Assembly (NCBI GenBank): GCA_003354055.1
Contig: PIVQ01000216.1
Coordinates: 1-10,030, forward strand
Reading direction: 5' to 3'
Length of the DNA stretch: 10,030 nucleotides
DNA from: Desulfobacteraceae bacterium
Lineage (GTDB): Bacteria > Desulfobacterota > Desulfobacteria > Desulfobacterales > Desulfobacteraceae
The position numbers and the translations under genes are program-made. The notes under the pieces are model-generated. The model made no database searches. It had not been told where the DNA came from and saw only the letters and a program-made list of their open reading frames with translations. How positions within the stretch are numbered: position 1 is the stretch's first letter; each line of letters begins with the position of its first letter. This document shows positions 1 to 7,012 of this stretch, piece by piece.

Positions 1-339
1 GGCATCAATAGGGTTGTTGGACCATTTATGGGTTTTGCCGGTAAAGCTGGTCAGCCACTTGCCAACGGATATCTTTCTGGCCTCTGCTTTTTTCTTGGCA
101 TCGGACAACTTATACCAGGCAATGGTTTTGATGGTATGGGTCCGTTGGGCATCCTGTCCGTACGTAACTTGGGCCTTGTTAATAATTTCCTTCATATCTC
201 CTGAATGAGGGAAATAAATAAACATGGCAGCTATCAGGAGAAAAAACCCGATCCAGATCGCCCACCAATCCTCTTTTTTCCACATTTCAGACCATTCCCA
301 CTTACCCTGATCCACCACAATTCCGCTACCTTCTGCCAT
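1..339 (-). CDS. YeiH-family putative sulfate exporter, N-terminal 113 residues (partial)
   Basis: The reverse strand reads open from an ATG at 339 to the left edge, so the C-terminal part is missing. A GAGAGG Shine-Dalgarno sequence lies about 6 nt before the ATG. The visible protein has a short Trp-rich acidic head, a WKKEDWW stretch at about residues 20-26, one membrane helix at about 26-43, and then a basic soluble segment rich in Lys (about 48-113). This pattern, including TIAWYKLSDAKKKA at about 72-85, matches from memory the long N-terminal extension of the YeiH/UPF0324 putative sulfate exporter proteins of Desulfobacterales; the transporter core would follow to the left of the window. 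The family is predicted to sit in the inner membrane with about ten helices, and sulfate or sulfonate export is its proposed, weakly tested role. No YeiH core motif is visible here, so the call rests on the extension alone. Confidence 0.6.
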   Translation of the reverse strand, partial: MAEGSGIVVDQGKWEWSEMWKKEDWWAIWIGFFLLIAAMFIYFPHSGDMKEIINKAQVTYGQDAQRTHTIKTIAWYKLSDAKKKAEARKISVGKWLTSFTGKTHKWSNNPIDA

Positions 340-996
340 AATTGCCTCTCTCTTTTTTAGGTTGGTTTAAAAAATAACTATTTTTTAAATTAAATTCTTA
401 AATCTTAGTTAAACATAAGTAGCAAACTCTGTGCCATTGGTGTGCCTTTATGAAGAGCGCTGGTACCAAGGGCATCCAGGGATTCATACTTTTTTAACTG
501 TAAACTTGAGTTAGCACCTGTGGATCCTCAAGGATTCGGTACCAACAGGGTGATCTCATCGCCATGTTCTGGCCAATGTCATGAACCGTGCAGTGCTGAC
601 AATGAATTCCTCCCAGTGTAAAATCTGCCTCATGCTTGTCCGGTTCACCATGCTGGAACTATTGGTGATTCTTCTTATTGTGATCGGCTATTTTATCTTT
701 GTCCTCTGAGATCTGTTAAAAACTTGAAGGCCTCTTTTCATATGGTTTAATTTAGGTTATTATGATTCGTCAGTTGGACTTTCCATTACAAGTCAACCAT
801 TAGCAGGTACATTTTGTCAGCTGCTTTATTGAGCGCAAATTTTAATTTGAAATTAGTCTGTTTTTCCATTTTCAACTTTGGATGTACTTCAGGAAATAGC
901 GAGTAGATATAACAAAACAAGGCAATTCGTAGAACCGACAGCAGATCAAGACCTATTTGGATATCGTAATGAAAAAATTATAAAAGGGGGAAAACC
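340..996. other. Non-coding stretch between the divergent yeiH-like and MCP genes
   Basis: No convincing gene lies in these 657 bases. The stretch must hold the promoters of both flanking divergent genes, but I cannot assign a clear -35/-10 pair or a sigma-54 or sigma-28 box. An AT-rich palindrome lies close to the yeiH-like start. On the plus strand, 581-709 is open for 42 codons and ends in a hydrophobic run, MLELLVILLIVIGYFIFVL, but no Shine-Dalgarno sequence precedes either ATG (581 or 602). The opposite strand of the same bases reads a charged, Cys/His-containing frame with no start codon, interrupted by a TAG. Both may be remnants of a decayed gene or chance. A GGGGG-rich Shine-Dalgarno sequence for the MCP occurs at about 983-991. 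Confidence 0.6.
366..389. repeat. AT-rich perfect palindrome upstream of the yeiH-like gene
   Basis: TTTAAAAAATA at 366-376 and its exact reverse complement at 379-389 are separated by two bases, giving an 11-bp inverted repeat that begins about 27 nt upstream of the yeiH-like ATG at 339. In that position it would overlap the promoter or the 5' leader. It could be an operator or simply AT-rich promoter DNA; nothing in the sequence decides between them. Confidence 0.4.
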
Positions 997-3156
997 ATGT
1001 TCAAAAATTTGAAGATAAGTTTGAAGATTGGTGGTGGTTTTGGGCTTGTAATCGGCCTGTTGCTAATCGTAATGGGGCTTTACCAATTTGTTGTTCAAAC
1101 CACCACCGGCGAGTTTGAAAGCCTGCTGAATGAAGAAATTGCCATTACAAACCATGCAGATGAGATCACGGAGCTGATGCTGCAATGTCGACGAAATGAA
1201 AAAGATTTTTTCATAAGATTGGATAAAAAATATGCAGGCAAACTGGAAAAAAATGTCAGTAAGTTGATTCAGGAAGCCCAGGCGATTGTTGCCCTGGGGA
1301 CAAAGTTTAATAAACCGGAAGCGGTTGATCAGGCATCACTGGTGATCACATATGCAAAAACATATCATGATCTGTTTAAACGCCTGGTTGCCTCCTGGGA
1401 AATCAAGGGGCTTGATCATAAATCAGGACTGCAGGGGGGATTTCGAAGCGCTGCCCATGCACTTGCCGGCACTATGAAAGGACATCAGGTTGATCCTCTC
1501 CTTGTTGCGCTTCTTCAAATGCGGCGATATGAAAAGGATTATCTTCGGACAAGAAGTGATAAGTATAAGGAAAAATTTTTCGCTCGCATAGAAGATTATG
1601 AAAAGCTTTTGGGAACAAGTACAGGCCTAAAAAAATCAAAACAGGCACAGCTCACGGCACTTTCAGAATATAAGGCCGCATTTGAAAAATTTCTTACGGA
1701 TGAAAGCCAGCAGGACCAGATGTATCAGATTATGAGATCCCGGGCCCATACAATGGGGGATGCCGTAAAAAATATTTTGGTTCCCAATGCCGGAGCCCTT
1801 GTTTTGGATATCCGTAAAAATGAAAAAGACTATCTGCTTCGGCAAGATGAAAAATATATTAAAAAGACCCATGCTTCCATAGCTGCCTTGCTGACAGCGA
1901 TGACCGGATCCGGGGTGTTAGAGGAGTATGTTAACAACGCGGAAAAAGTATTAAATAATTATAAAAAAGCCTTTGACGGCTTGGTCTCAGAGAATCAAAA
2001 TAGTATTGATTTGACGGCAAAAATGCGTGAGGCGGTTCATCAAATTGAGCCCATGGTGGAGAGTTTGGGCGATAACGCTGAAAAAGCAGGGGATACAAAA
2101 ATCGCTGCCACCATTTTGAATGCAAAAAAGCAGGCCAGGATAGCTATCGGTACGGGTATAAGTGCAATTATAGCTGGAATTCTGCTGGCCTTTTTCATTA
2201 CCCGGGGCATCACCAGGCCAATCAATCTCATCATAGAAGGGCTTAACGAAGGATCCAATCAGGTGGCGTCTGCATCCGACCAGGTCTCATCGGCAAGCCA
2301 ATCTCTGGCCGAGGGGGCATCTCAGCAGGCAGCTTCCATAGAGGAGACTTCTTCTTCAATGGAAGAAATGTCATCCATGACTAAGAAAAATGCGGACAGT
2401 GCCGGTACGGCAGACAATTTAATGAAAGATGCAAATAAGGTGGTGACGGATGCCAATGAATCAATGAATCACCTTACCCAGTCAATGGAAGATATTTCAA
2501 AGGCCAGTGAAGAAACGTCAAAAATTATAAAAACCATTGATGAGATCGCATTTCAGACCAATCTGCTTGCCTTGAATGCCGCTGTGGAAGCCGCAAGGGC
2601 CGGTGAGGCCGGTGCCGGCTTTGCCGTGGTTGCCGATGAAGTCAGAAATCTCGCCATGAGAGCGGCTGATGCGGCAAAGGATACAGCGGAATTGATTGAA
2701 GGAACCGTTAAGAAGGTCAATGATGGCTCTGAACTTGTTTCCACGACCAATGAGGCCTTTTCCAAGGTGGCTGAAAGCACCGGAAAAGTAGGGGAGCTAT
2801 TGTCGGAGATTTCACAGGCGTCCAATGAGCAGTCCAGCGGTATTGAACAGGTAAACAATGCCATCGCCGAAATGGATAAGGTGGTTCAGCAGAATGCTGC
2901 CAATGCAGAGGAGTCAGCTTCCGGATCTGAAGAGATGAGTGCCCAGGCTGAATATCTCAAAGATTATGTTGCTGAACTTATACAGCTTATTTCAGGAGCA
3001 AAAGGAGAAGAGGGGGGCAGGGCTTCTCAGAGGAGCGCTGGAATCATTGGTTCGAGATCGGAACAGGTCCTTGGTTCTGAAAAGAGGATTACAAAAGAGG
3101 TTCAACCTGACCAGATAATACCCATTGATGAGGATGACTCTTTTAAAAATTTTTAA
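997..3156 (+). CDS. Methyl-accepting chemotaxis protein with HBM-like periplasmic sensor
   Basis: This is a 719-residue transmembrane chemoreceptor. It has a basic N-terminus, TM1 at about 12-33, a large helical periplasmic domain at about 34-380, TM2 at about 383-402, a short HAMP-like linker starting TRGITRPI, and a long cytoplasmic coiled coil. The signalling tip lies at about 515-552 and includes the highly conserved [21 protein letters not shown] core. Gln/Glu-rich stretches on both sides are candidate methylation sites. The sensor carries three copies of an RRxEKD(F/Y) motif followed by a Tyr about 9 residues on (65-79, 176-190, 273-287), as in helical bimodular (HBM) sensor domains. 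The C-terminus is a flexible linker ending DEDDSFKNF, which resembles a CheR-tethering tail. The start is preceded by a strong AAAGGGGG Shine-Dalgarno sequence. The gene stands alone, with no che genes beside it. It would pass ligand signals to CheA/CheW. The ligand is unknown; known HBM receptors include ones for TCA-cycle acids. Confidence 0.93.
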   Translation: MFKNLKISLKIGGGFGLVIGLLLIVMGLYQFVVQTTTGEFESLLNEEIAITNHADEITELMLQCRRNEKDFFIRLDKKYAGKLEKNVSKLIQEAQAIVALGTKFNKPEAVDQASLVITYAKTYHDLFKRLVASWEIKGLDHKSGLQGGFRSAAHALAGTMKGHQVDPLLVALLQMRRYEKDYLRTRSDKYKEKFFARIEDYEKLLGTSTGLKKSKQAQLTALSEYKAAFEKFLTDESQQDQMYQIMRSRAHTMGDAVKNILVPNAGALVLDIRKNEKDYLLRQDEKYIKKTHASIAALLTAMTGSGVLEEYVNNAEKVLNNYKKAFDGLVSENQNSIDLTAKMREAVHQIEPMVESLGDNAEKAGDTKIAATILNAKKQARIAIGTGISAIIAGILLAFFITRGITRPINLIIEGLNEGSNQVASASDQVSSASQSLAEGASQQAASIEETSSSMEEMSSMTKKNADSAGTADNLMKDANKVVTDANESMNHLTQSMEDISKASEETSKIIKTIDEIAFQTNLLALNAAVEAARAGEAGAGFAVVADEVRNLAMRAADAAKDTAELIEGTVKKVNDGSELVSTTNEAFSKVAESTGKVGELLSEISQASNEQSSGIEQVNNAIAEMDKVVQQNAANAEESASGSEEMSAQAEYLKDYVAELIQLISGAKGEEGGRASQRSAGIIGSRSEQVLGSEKRITKEVQPDQIIPIDEDDSFKNF

Positions 3157-3170
3157 TCCAATTCAACAAC

Positions 3171-3208
3171 AACTCAAAGAGCAGAGTCTTACCTCTGCTC
3201 TTTGAGTT
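3171..3208. terminator. Hairpin between convergent MCP and aspA genes
   Basis: A perfect 16-bp stem (3171-3186 with 3193-3208) and a 6-nt loop lie 14 nt after the MCP stop and 6 nt after the aspA stop on the other strand. A U-tract is weak on both sides, so it may act as a bidirectional terminator or as a 3'-end stabilising hairpin for both transcripts. Confidence 0.75.
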
Positions 3209-3214
3209 AAAGCT

Positions 3215-5077
3215 CTACTTTTTAGGTATCTCCCGCGGATCCGTCATTTTTTCAGGACTTAGCATATCATCCAGCTCATCTTTGGACATCAATCCTTTTT
3301 CCAGAACCAGGTCATAGACACTGCCCCCTGTTTTCAGGGCTTCCTTGGCAATGGCGGCTGATGGTTCGTATCCAATCACAGGGACCAGGGCCGTGACCAG
3401 GCCGATGCTGTTTTCAACGTAATTTCTGCAGACATCCCGGTTGGCCTCAATCCCGGTGATGCACCTGGCCGCCAGGGTGATACAGGCATTTTTCAGGATC
3501 ATCATGCCGTGGAGCAGATCAAAGGCGATTATGGGCTCTGCCATACACAGCTCCAGCTCACTGGCCTCCGCAGCCATGGAGACCACTGCATCATACCCCA
3601 TGACCTGGTAGCAGATCTGATTGACCAGTTCCGGAATCACCGGATTGACCTTTCCCGGCATGATCGAGGAGCCCGGCTGCATAGCGGGGAGGTTGATTTC
3701 GTTAAGCCCGCATCTGGGGCCTGAGGACATCCAGCGTAGATCATTACAGATCTTTGAAATCTGGACAGCTGATCGTTTGAGCGTGGCAGACATCTGGACA
3801 AAGGTACCGGCGTTCTGGGTGGCTTCCACAAGGTTACCGGCCCTTCGGACGGCAAATCCGCTGATTTCGGCCAGAATTTGTGTCACCCGGGTGGCATAGC
3901 CCGGAGGGCTGTTGATACCCGTACCAATGGCTGTGGCCCCCATATTAATATTCAAAAACTCATCTTCTGCCCCCTCAATGGCCCGGACAGCAGAGTCAAT
4001 CATAACTGCATAGGCGGAAAATTCCTGACCCAGGGTCATGGGGACTGCATCCTGGTTTTCGGTTCTTCCCATTTTTAGGACATCCTTGAACTCCGCGGCC
4101 TTGGTATCCAGAGCGCGGCGAAGATCTCCCATGGCCCGTATCAGGTTCCGGCTCGACAGGAGCACCCCGAGTTTTATGGCTGTGGGATAGGCATCATTGG
4201 TGGACTGAGAGCAATTGACATGGTCATTGGGGTGAAGGTATTGGTATTGCCCCTTGTGATGGCCCATGAGTTCCAGCCCTCTGTTGGCAATAACCTCGTT
4301 GGCATTCATATTGGTGGAGGTGCCGGCACCGCCCTGGAACATATCCACGGTAAAATGGTCATGAAGGTTGCCGTCCAAAATTTCATCGCAGGCTCCGGCA
4401 ATGGCATCAGTCTTTTCTTTATCCAGGACTCCCAGTTCATGATTGGCCAGGGCAGCAGCTTTTTTCACATAGGCCAGCCCCTGGATCAGATGCTGGAAAT
4501 TGCTGACGGTAACCCCGGAGATGGCAAAGTTTTCCATGGCCCGTTGGGTTTGAACCCCATAAAAGGCATGGTCTGAAATTTCACGCTGTCCAAGGGAGTC
4601 GTGTTCCAGGCGGAACCCGCTTACCGGCCTCACCTCCTGTTTCTTATCGTGAAGCTGGGCAGACAGCACCTTTAGTCTTCGGTTGATGCCCACTGCCACC
4701 CGGTTCAAGATTCTGTAATATAACTCGGGCCGGCTTTCCCTGAAATCCTGAATCTCCTCTGTGGAGATCTGCCAGACCACTGCACCGTCACGGGTATAGG
4801 CCCCGTTGGAATGGGCATCTCCTTCAAGAAAGGTACCTTCACTGATCAAAGCTCCCGGAATCATGGTCCCAATGTGTCTGGAACTTCCGTGAAGCCCCCT
4901 TACCAGTTCTATTTCGCCTTTAAAAATAATACCGGCCCATTGCCGTGGTGTGGATTCCTGAAAAAGCCATTCATTTGGAGCATAGGTTTTTTGAGTTCCC
5001 TTGGCAAAGAACTCAGCCAGATCTTTTTTATCAATGCCTGTTGCCTGGGCTGCCTGGGTGATCAGTTTTTCTTCCAT
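3215..5077 (-). CDS. aspA: Aspartate ammonia-lyase with N-terminal cyclic-nucleotide-binding-like domain
   Basis: This 620-residue cytoplasmic enzyme converts L-aspartate to fumarate and ammonia, reversibly. Residues about 1-140 form a CRP/cNMP-type beta-barrel domain (IIFKGEIELVRG at 50-61). The catalytic part runs from about 155 to 615. Aspartase hallmarks are AGTSTNMN at 251-258 (fumarase has GTQSN here), QSTNDAYPTA at 291-300, MGRTENQDAVPMTLG at 336-350, and the flexible catalytic loop GSSIMPGKVNP at 469-479, whose Ser is the likely base. These favour aspartase over fumarase. Ordinary AspA is about 470 residues, so the extra length is the sensory domain. The frame stays open up to 5218, but the ATG at 5077 is preferred because AAGGAG lies 6 nt before it and the family fold begins there; the upstream part is low-complexity leader. 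No helix-turn-helix is seen, so the nucleotide-binding-like domain probably regulates the enzyme itself. The gene is monocistronic and convergent with the MCP. Confidence 0.93.
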   Translation of the reverse strand: MEEKLITQAAQATGIDKKDLAEFFAKGTQKTYAPNEWLFQESTPRQWAGIIFKGEIELVRGLHGSSRHIGTMIPGALISEGTFLEGDAHSNGAYTRDGAVVWQISTEEIQDFRESRPELYYRILNRVAVGINRRLKVLSAQLHDKKQEVRPVSGFRLEHDSLGQREISDHAFYGVQTQRAMENFAISGVTVSNFQHLIQGLAYVKKAAALANHELGVLDKEKTDAIAGACDEILDGNLHDHFTVDMFQGGAGTSTNMNANEVIANRGLELMGHHKGQYQYLHPNDHVNCSQSTNDAYPTAIKLGVLLSSRNLIRAMGDLRRALDTKAAEFKDVLKMGRTENQDAVPMTLGQEFSAYAVMIDSAVRAIEGAEDEFLNINMGATAIGTGINSPPGYATRVTQILAEISGFAVRRAGNLVEATQNAGTFVQMSATLKRSAVQISKICNDLRWMSSGPRCGLNEINLPAMQPGSSIMPGKVNPVIPELVNQICYQVMGYDAVVSMAAEASELELCMAEPIIAFDLLHGMMILKNACITLAARCITGIEANRDVCRNYVENSIGLVTALVPVIGYEPSAAIAKEALKTGGSVYDLVLEKGLMSKDELDDMLSPEKMTDPREIPKK

Positions 5078-5333
5078 GTGCGACTCCTTGTTACGATGAT
5101 AGGACAGAGTAGTTTGTTGATGAATAGAGCAGTTCTCGTAATAAACTACTATTGAAATTGTACTCTGAGAACCGCTATCGAACATCTTTGATGTACCATT
5201 TCTTTTAATTCGGTTCAAAGAAAAAATTTGGTATCTTTTCCTGGGACCTGTGCATTTTCATATTGAAAAATCTATCAAAAAGATATATTTACGCTACAAA
5301 ATAGATCATTCAAGGCTATATTAGAGGTGTACC

Positions 5334-5588
5334 ATAACTTTATCCAAGATCAACAATATCAGCGAAAGTGCCAGTGAAAGGGCCGACGAAAGTGCCAGTG
5401 GATGGACATACCGGGGGAATTTTGATGAGCCCCGTCTTACTGAATTGGTTGAATTGTACCGGGAACTGGGCTTTGCCGTAAAACTTACACCTCTGCCCCG
5501 GAATCCGGATAAAAGTTGCCAAGAATGCTTAGACCATAAGCGAGAACGGTTCAAGGCCCTTTATACAAAAAAAGATGATATTGAATAA
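5334..5588 (+). CDS. Small CxxC protein with a non-standard (ATA) or lost start codon
   Basis: The frame is open from the TAG at 5322-5324 to TAA at 5586-5588, but contains no ATG, GTG or TTG before the body of the protein. An ideal AGAGGTG Shine-Dalgarno sequence (5323-5329) is followed at correct spacing by ATA at 5334, which would give 84 residues. The body reads like a real protein: a Ser/Glu/Ala-rich head at about 11-22, then WTYRGNFDEPRLTELVELYR (about 24-43), ELGFAVKLTPLP, and a C-terminal CQEC pair followed by basic residues. The DEPRL...LGF...CxxC layout resembles short uncharacterised deltaproteobacterial proteins (recall, not checked). It lies 15 nt upstream of the DUF2080 gene, so the two are probably one transcript. 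A possible promoter is TTGAAA at 5263 with TATATT at 5284 (15-bp spacing, weak). Function is unknown; the CxxC could bind a metal. It may be a recent pseudogene through ATG to ATA change, a true ATA start, or a frameshift from the GTG at 5327. Confidence 0.55.
   Translation: MTLSKINNISESASERADESASGWTYRGNFDEPRLTELVELYRELGFAVKLTPLPRNPDKSCQECLDHKRERFKALYTKKDDIE
5364..5399 (+). repeat. Three tandem 12-nt units within the CxxC gene
   Basis: Three 12-nt units lie in phase with the reading frame. Units 1 and 3 are identical (GAAAGTGCCAGT) and unit 2 is diverged (GAAAGGGCCGAC). They encode the tetrapeptides ESAS, ERAD and ESAS at the N-terminal side of the protein. An in-frame 12-nt period supports translation of this frame, but also marks a site where slippage could change the length of the head. 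Confidence 0.6.
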
Positions 5589-5603
5589 AAAATAGGAAGC
5601 AAC

Positions 5604-5777
5604 ATGGAAGACAAAGAGAATAAAAACCCAGAGATAAGTACCAGAGCCAAAGTCAAGTTTGAAGTCTATGGTGAAGAAATGATTGAGAAGGAAGTCAAAT
5701 CTTCGGGCAACAGCGGACGGATTTATCTGCCCCCCAACTGGGTCGGGCATACCGTTAAAATTATAAAAGTGGAATAG
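5604..5777 (+). CDS. DUF2080-family small protein (AbrB-like, transposon-associated)
   Basis: The protein has 57 residues, starting at an ATG with AGGAAG about 5 nt upstream. After a charged head (1-18) comes the diagnostic core: a beta strand FEVYGEEM (about 19-26), then EKEVKSSGNSGRIYLPPNWVG (about 28-48) and a final strand TVKIIKV. The xxVxSxGNSGxIxLPxxWxGxxVxVI pattern matches DUF2080, described as putative transposon-encoded or transposase-associated protein and common in archaea and some deltaproteobacteria. It resembles a SpoVT/AbrB swapped-hairpin half, so DNA binding as a dimer is plausible. It follows the CxxC gene by 15 nt. No transposase gene is in the window, but a MITE-like repeat begins 34 nt downstream. 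The biological role is unknown. Confidence 0.8.
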   Translation: MEDKENKNPEISTRAKVKFEVYGEEMIEKEVKSSGNSGRIYLPPNWVGHTVKIIKVE

Positions 5778-5811
5778 ACATTCCGGGTCGTATTTCAGGC
5801 AATTGATACCA

Positions 5812-5930
5812 TAAGGATCGGCTCCAAAATTATTTGATTTTTTGTTTTCAAAATACCCATTTAAGGGGTTTTGGAAATAAGTTTCTGCCCTTCAGGGTAT
5901 TTAGATCAAGTTATTTTGTAACGATTCCTA
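5812..5930 (+). repeat. MITE-like imperfect palindrome, left copy
   Basis: This 119-bp element matches the reverse complement of 8435-8538 with only three substitutions and two indels: 4 nt missing at the centre, and 19 extra nt at about 5881-5899. Both copies begin TAAGGATCGG and end CGATTCCTA, so both are bounded by TA. The two ends of one copy are related as inverted repeats: AGGATCG...CAAAAT-N-ACTTGATC in one arm and GGAATCG...CAAAAT-N-ACTTGATC in the other. The whole could fold into one long hairpin. TA boundaries and long terminal inverted repeats without coding capacity fit a miniature element mobilised by an IS630/Tc1-mariner-type transposase; that assignment is inference. Confidence 0.75.
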
Positions 5931-5980
5931 AGTCGTTTTTCGGACGGCAAATTTTGTTTACCGCTCTTTAATAAATTTAT

Positions 5981-6023
5981 CAGGGAGCAAAATGAGAAAA
6001 ATCTTGTTTTGCTCCCTGTTTTT
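5981..6023 (+). terminator. Intrinsic terminator
   Basis: A 12-bp perfect stem, CAGGGAGCAAAA (5981-5992) with its complement at 6007-6018, a 14-nt loop and a following run of five T. It points in the plus direction, so it probably ends the CxxC/DUF2080 transcript after reading through the left repeat. A 12-codon frame starting in the hairpin is not credible as a gene. Confidence 0.85.
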
Positions 6024-6051
6024 CGTTTAAGTGTCTGAAATAATACGGATA

Positions 6052-6093
6052 TTCACTATTTTAGGCCATGAAATTAAAAAATGCCCTAGTGAA
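6052..6093 (+). other. Candidate structured RNA segment upstream of a terminator
   Basis: TTCACTA (6052-6058) pairs perfectly with TAGTGAA (6087-6093), and GGCCAT (6064-6069) can pair with ATGCCC (6081-6086) with one mismatch inside it. The hairpin sits between two intrinsic terminators and is followed after 9 nt by the second. A short terminated RNA or a transcribed leader for the radical SAM gene is possible. No clear promoter is seen, so this is a structural observation only. Confidence 0.3.
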
Positions 6094-6102
6094 AAAAGTC
6101 GG

Positions 6103-6130
6103 AAAAAATCAGGGTTTCCCTGATTTTTTT
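6103..6130. terminator. Intrinsic terminator, symmetric
   Basis: AAAAAATCAGGG (6103-6114), a TTT loop and the exact complement (6118-6129), flanked by A-run and T-run. It can terminate in both directions. It lies about 105 nt upstream of the radical SAM start, so either the promoter of that gene is between 6131 and 6225 or this is an attenuator in its leader. A second small hairpin (CTGGTG with CGCCAG, about 6193-6212) precedes the ribosome-binding site. Confidence 0.75.
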
Positions 6131-6235
6131 ATTAAGACGAACCTGATATAAATATCTTATACCCTGATGAAAAAAGGGCCAATCAATACATGAACTGGTG
6201 TTTTATGCGCCAGACCAATTGAGAGGAGGTAAAAT

Positions 6236-6991
6236 ATGTTGGAGCGTATTGAGACCCAAAAAAACTTGCCCCGGACCATTCACCTGACCCTTACCCGTGA
6301 ATGTAATATTGCCTGTACATATTGTAAACCAGATACAGATCAGCCCTGCCGGGAACTGACCACTGCCGAGTGGAAAGAACTGATTGATCAGCTTACAGAC
6401 CAATACGGCCGCGTCTGCATGATTGTTAAAGGCGGGGAACCCTTGGTCCGTACTGATTTTTTCGATATTATCAGCCATATCAAATCAAAGGGACACTATG
6501 TGTCTCTGGTGACCAACGGCACCTTGATCGCAGATGAAGCTATGGCCCGAAAATTGGAAAATTATGTGGATCATATGGAGGTCAGCCTGGACGGTGTGTC
6601 TCCTGCGACAACAGACCGCTTAAAAGGAGATGGTGTATTTGACCGGATAATGACCGGACTCAACCTGGTACGCCAGACCCGGGTCAAGCTTGGCCTTTCT
6701 TTTGTGATCCTTGAAGAGAATCAACACATCTTGTGGGAAACATTGGAGGAATTTATGAAAAAACATGTCGGCGAAGAAACCGCCATCCGTATTGACAATC
6801 GAATGAGCTTCCCTGTGGGTATGAGCCAGGAGCCCGGAGATTTTTTTGATTTCTTGCGTGCTGCAGACAAGCTTGCCTGCCATGGACGCATGGGGAATAA
6901 GTCTTCTGTAACCGAACTTGAAATTGATGCGGGGGGCTGCCTGCATCCCTATGCATCACCGGAACAAAGCCAAAATGCAAAAGCCCTTTAG
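6236..6991 (+). CDS. Radical SAM protein with degenerate, short SPASM-like tail
   Basis: The protein has 251 residues, with a very strong GGAGG Shine-Dalgarno sequence 6 nt before the ATG. The 4Fe-4S/SAM motif CNIACTYC puts Cys at 23, 27 and 30. Other radical SAM core elements are GGEP at 66-69, TNGT at 93-96 and VSLDG at 116-120. The enzyme should cleave S-adenosylmethionine to make the 5'-deoxyadenosyl radical; the substrate is unknown. The core resembles peptide- and cofactor-modifying members (PqqE/AlbA-like). After it, CHGRMG (Cys215) and LEIDAGGCLHPYA (Cys235) look like the start of a SPASM domain, but the usual GxxxPC cysteine is Tyr239 and the protein stops 12 residues later, about 100 residues short of full SPASM enzymes. 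No coding continuation is visible before the terminator 21 nt downstream, so this is a natural short form or a C-terminal deletion. No obvious peptide precursor gene is next to it. oleA lies about 300 nt downstream in the same direction. Confidence 0.88.
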   Translation: MLERIETQKNLPRTIHLTLTRECNIACTYCKPDTDQPCRELTTAEWKELIDQLTDQYGRVCMIVKGGEPLVRTDFFDIISHIKSKGHYVSLVTNGTLIADEAMARKLENYVDHMEVSLDGVSPATTDRLKGDGVFDRIMTGLNLVRQTRVKLGLSFVILEENQHILWETLEEFMKKHVGEETAIRIDNRMSFPVGMSQEPGDFFDFLRAADKLACHGRMGNKSSVTELEIDAGGCLHPYASPEQSQNAKAL

Positions 6992-7012
6992 GGGCTGACA
7001 AAAGAATACGGA

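Noticed and set aside
600..720. Read-through of the TAG in the minus frame as pyrrolysine
   Set aside because: No start codon, no methylamine methyltransferase features and no pyl genes in view; a stop in non-coding DNA is simpler.
4220..4576. Plus-strand frame opposite aspA (118 codons), and similar long frames opposite livF, livG and oleA
   Set aside because: They mirror strongly coding sequence on the other strand and have no recognisable motifs or ribosome-binding sites.
5078..5218. N-terminal extension of AspA to the ATG at 5218
   Set aside because: The extra 47 residues show no conserved pattern and the internal ATG at 5077 has an ideal Shine-Dalgarno sequence.
5321..5554. Minus-strand frames opposite the CxxC gene
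   Set aside because: Their Ala/Leu/Ser-rich repeats are the antisense of the 12-nt units; the plus frame has protein-like composition, a CxxC pair and a neighbouring gene in phase with an operon.
5994..6030. 12-codon frame beginning with ATG inside the 5981-6023 hairpin
   Set aside because: It is contained in a terminator and lacks a ribosome-binding site.
6068..6151. 27-codon plus frame MKLKNALVKKVGKNQGFPDF... upstream of the radical SAM gene, as a possible modified-peptide precursor
   Set aside because: It has no good Shine-Dalgarno sequence and its middle codons are the symmetric intrinsic terminator, which explains the sequence better.
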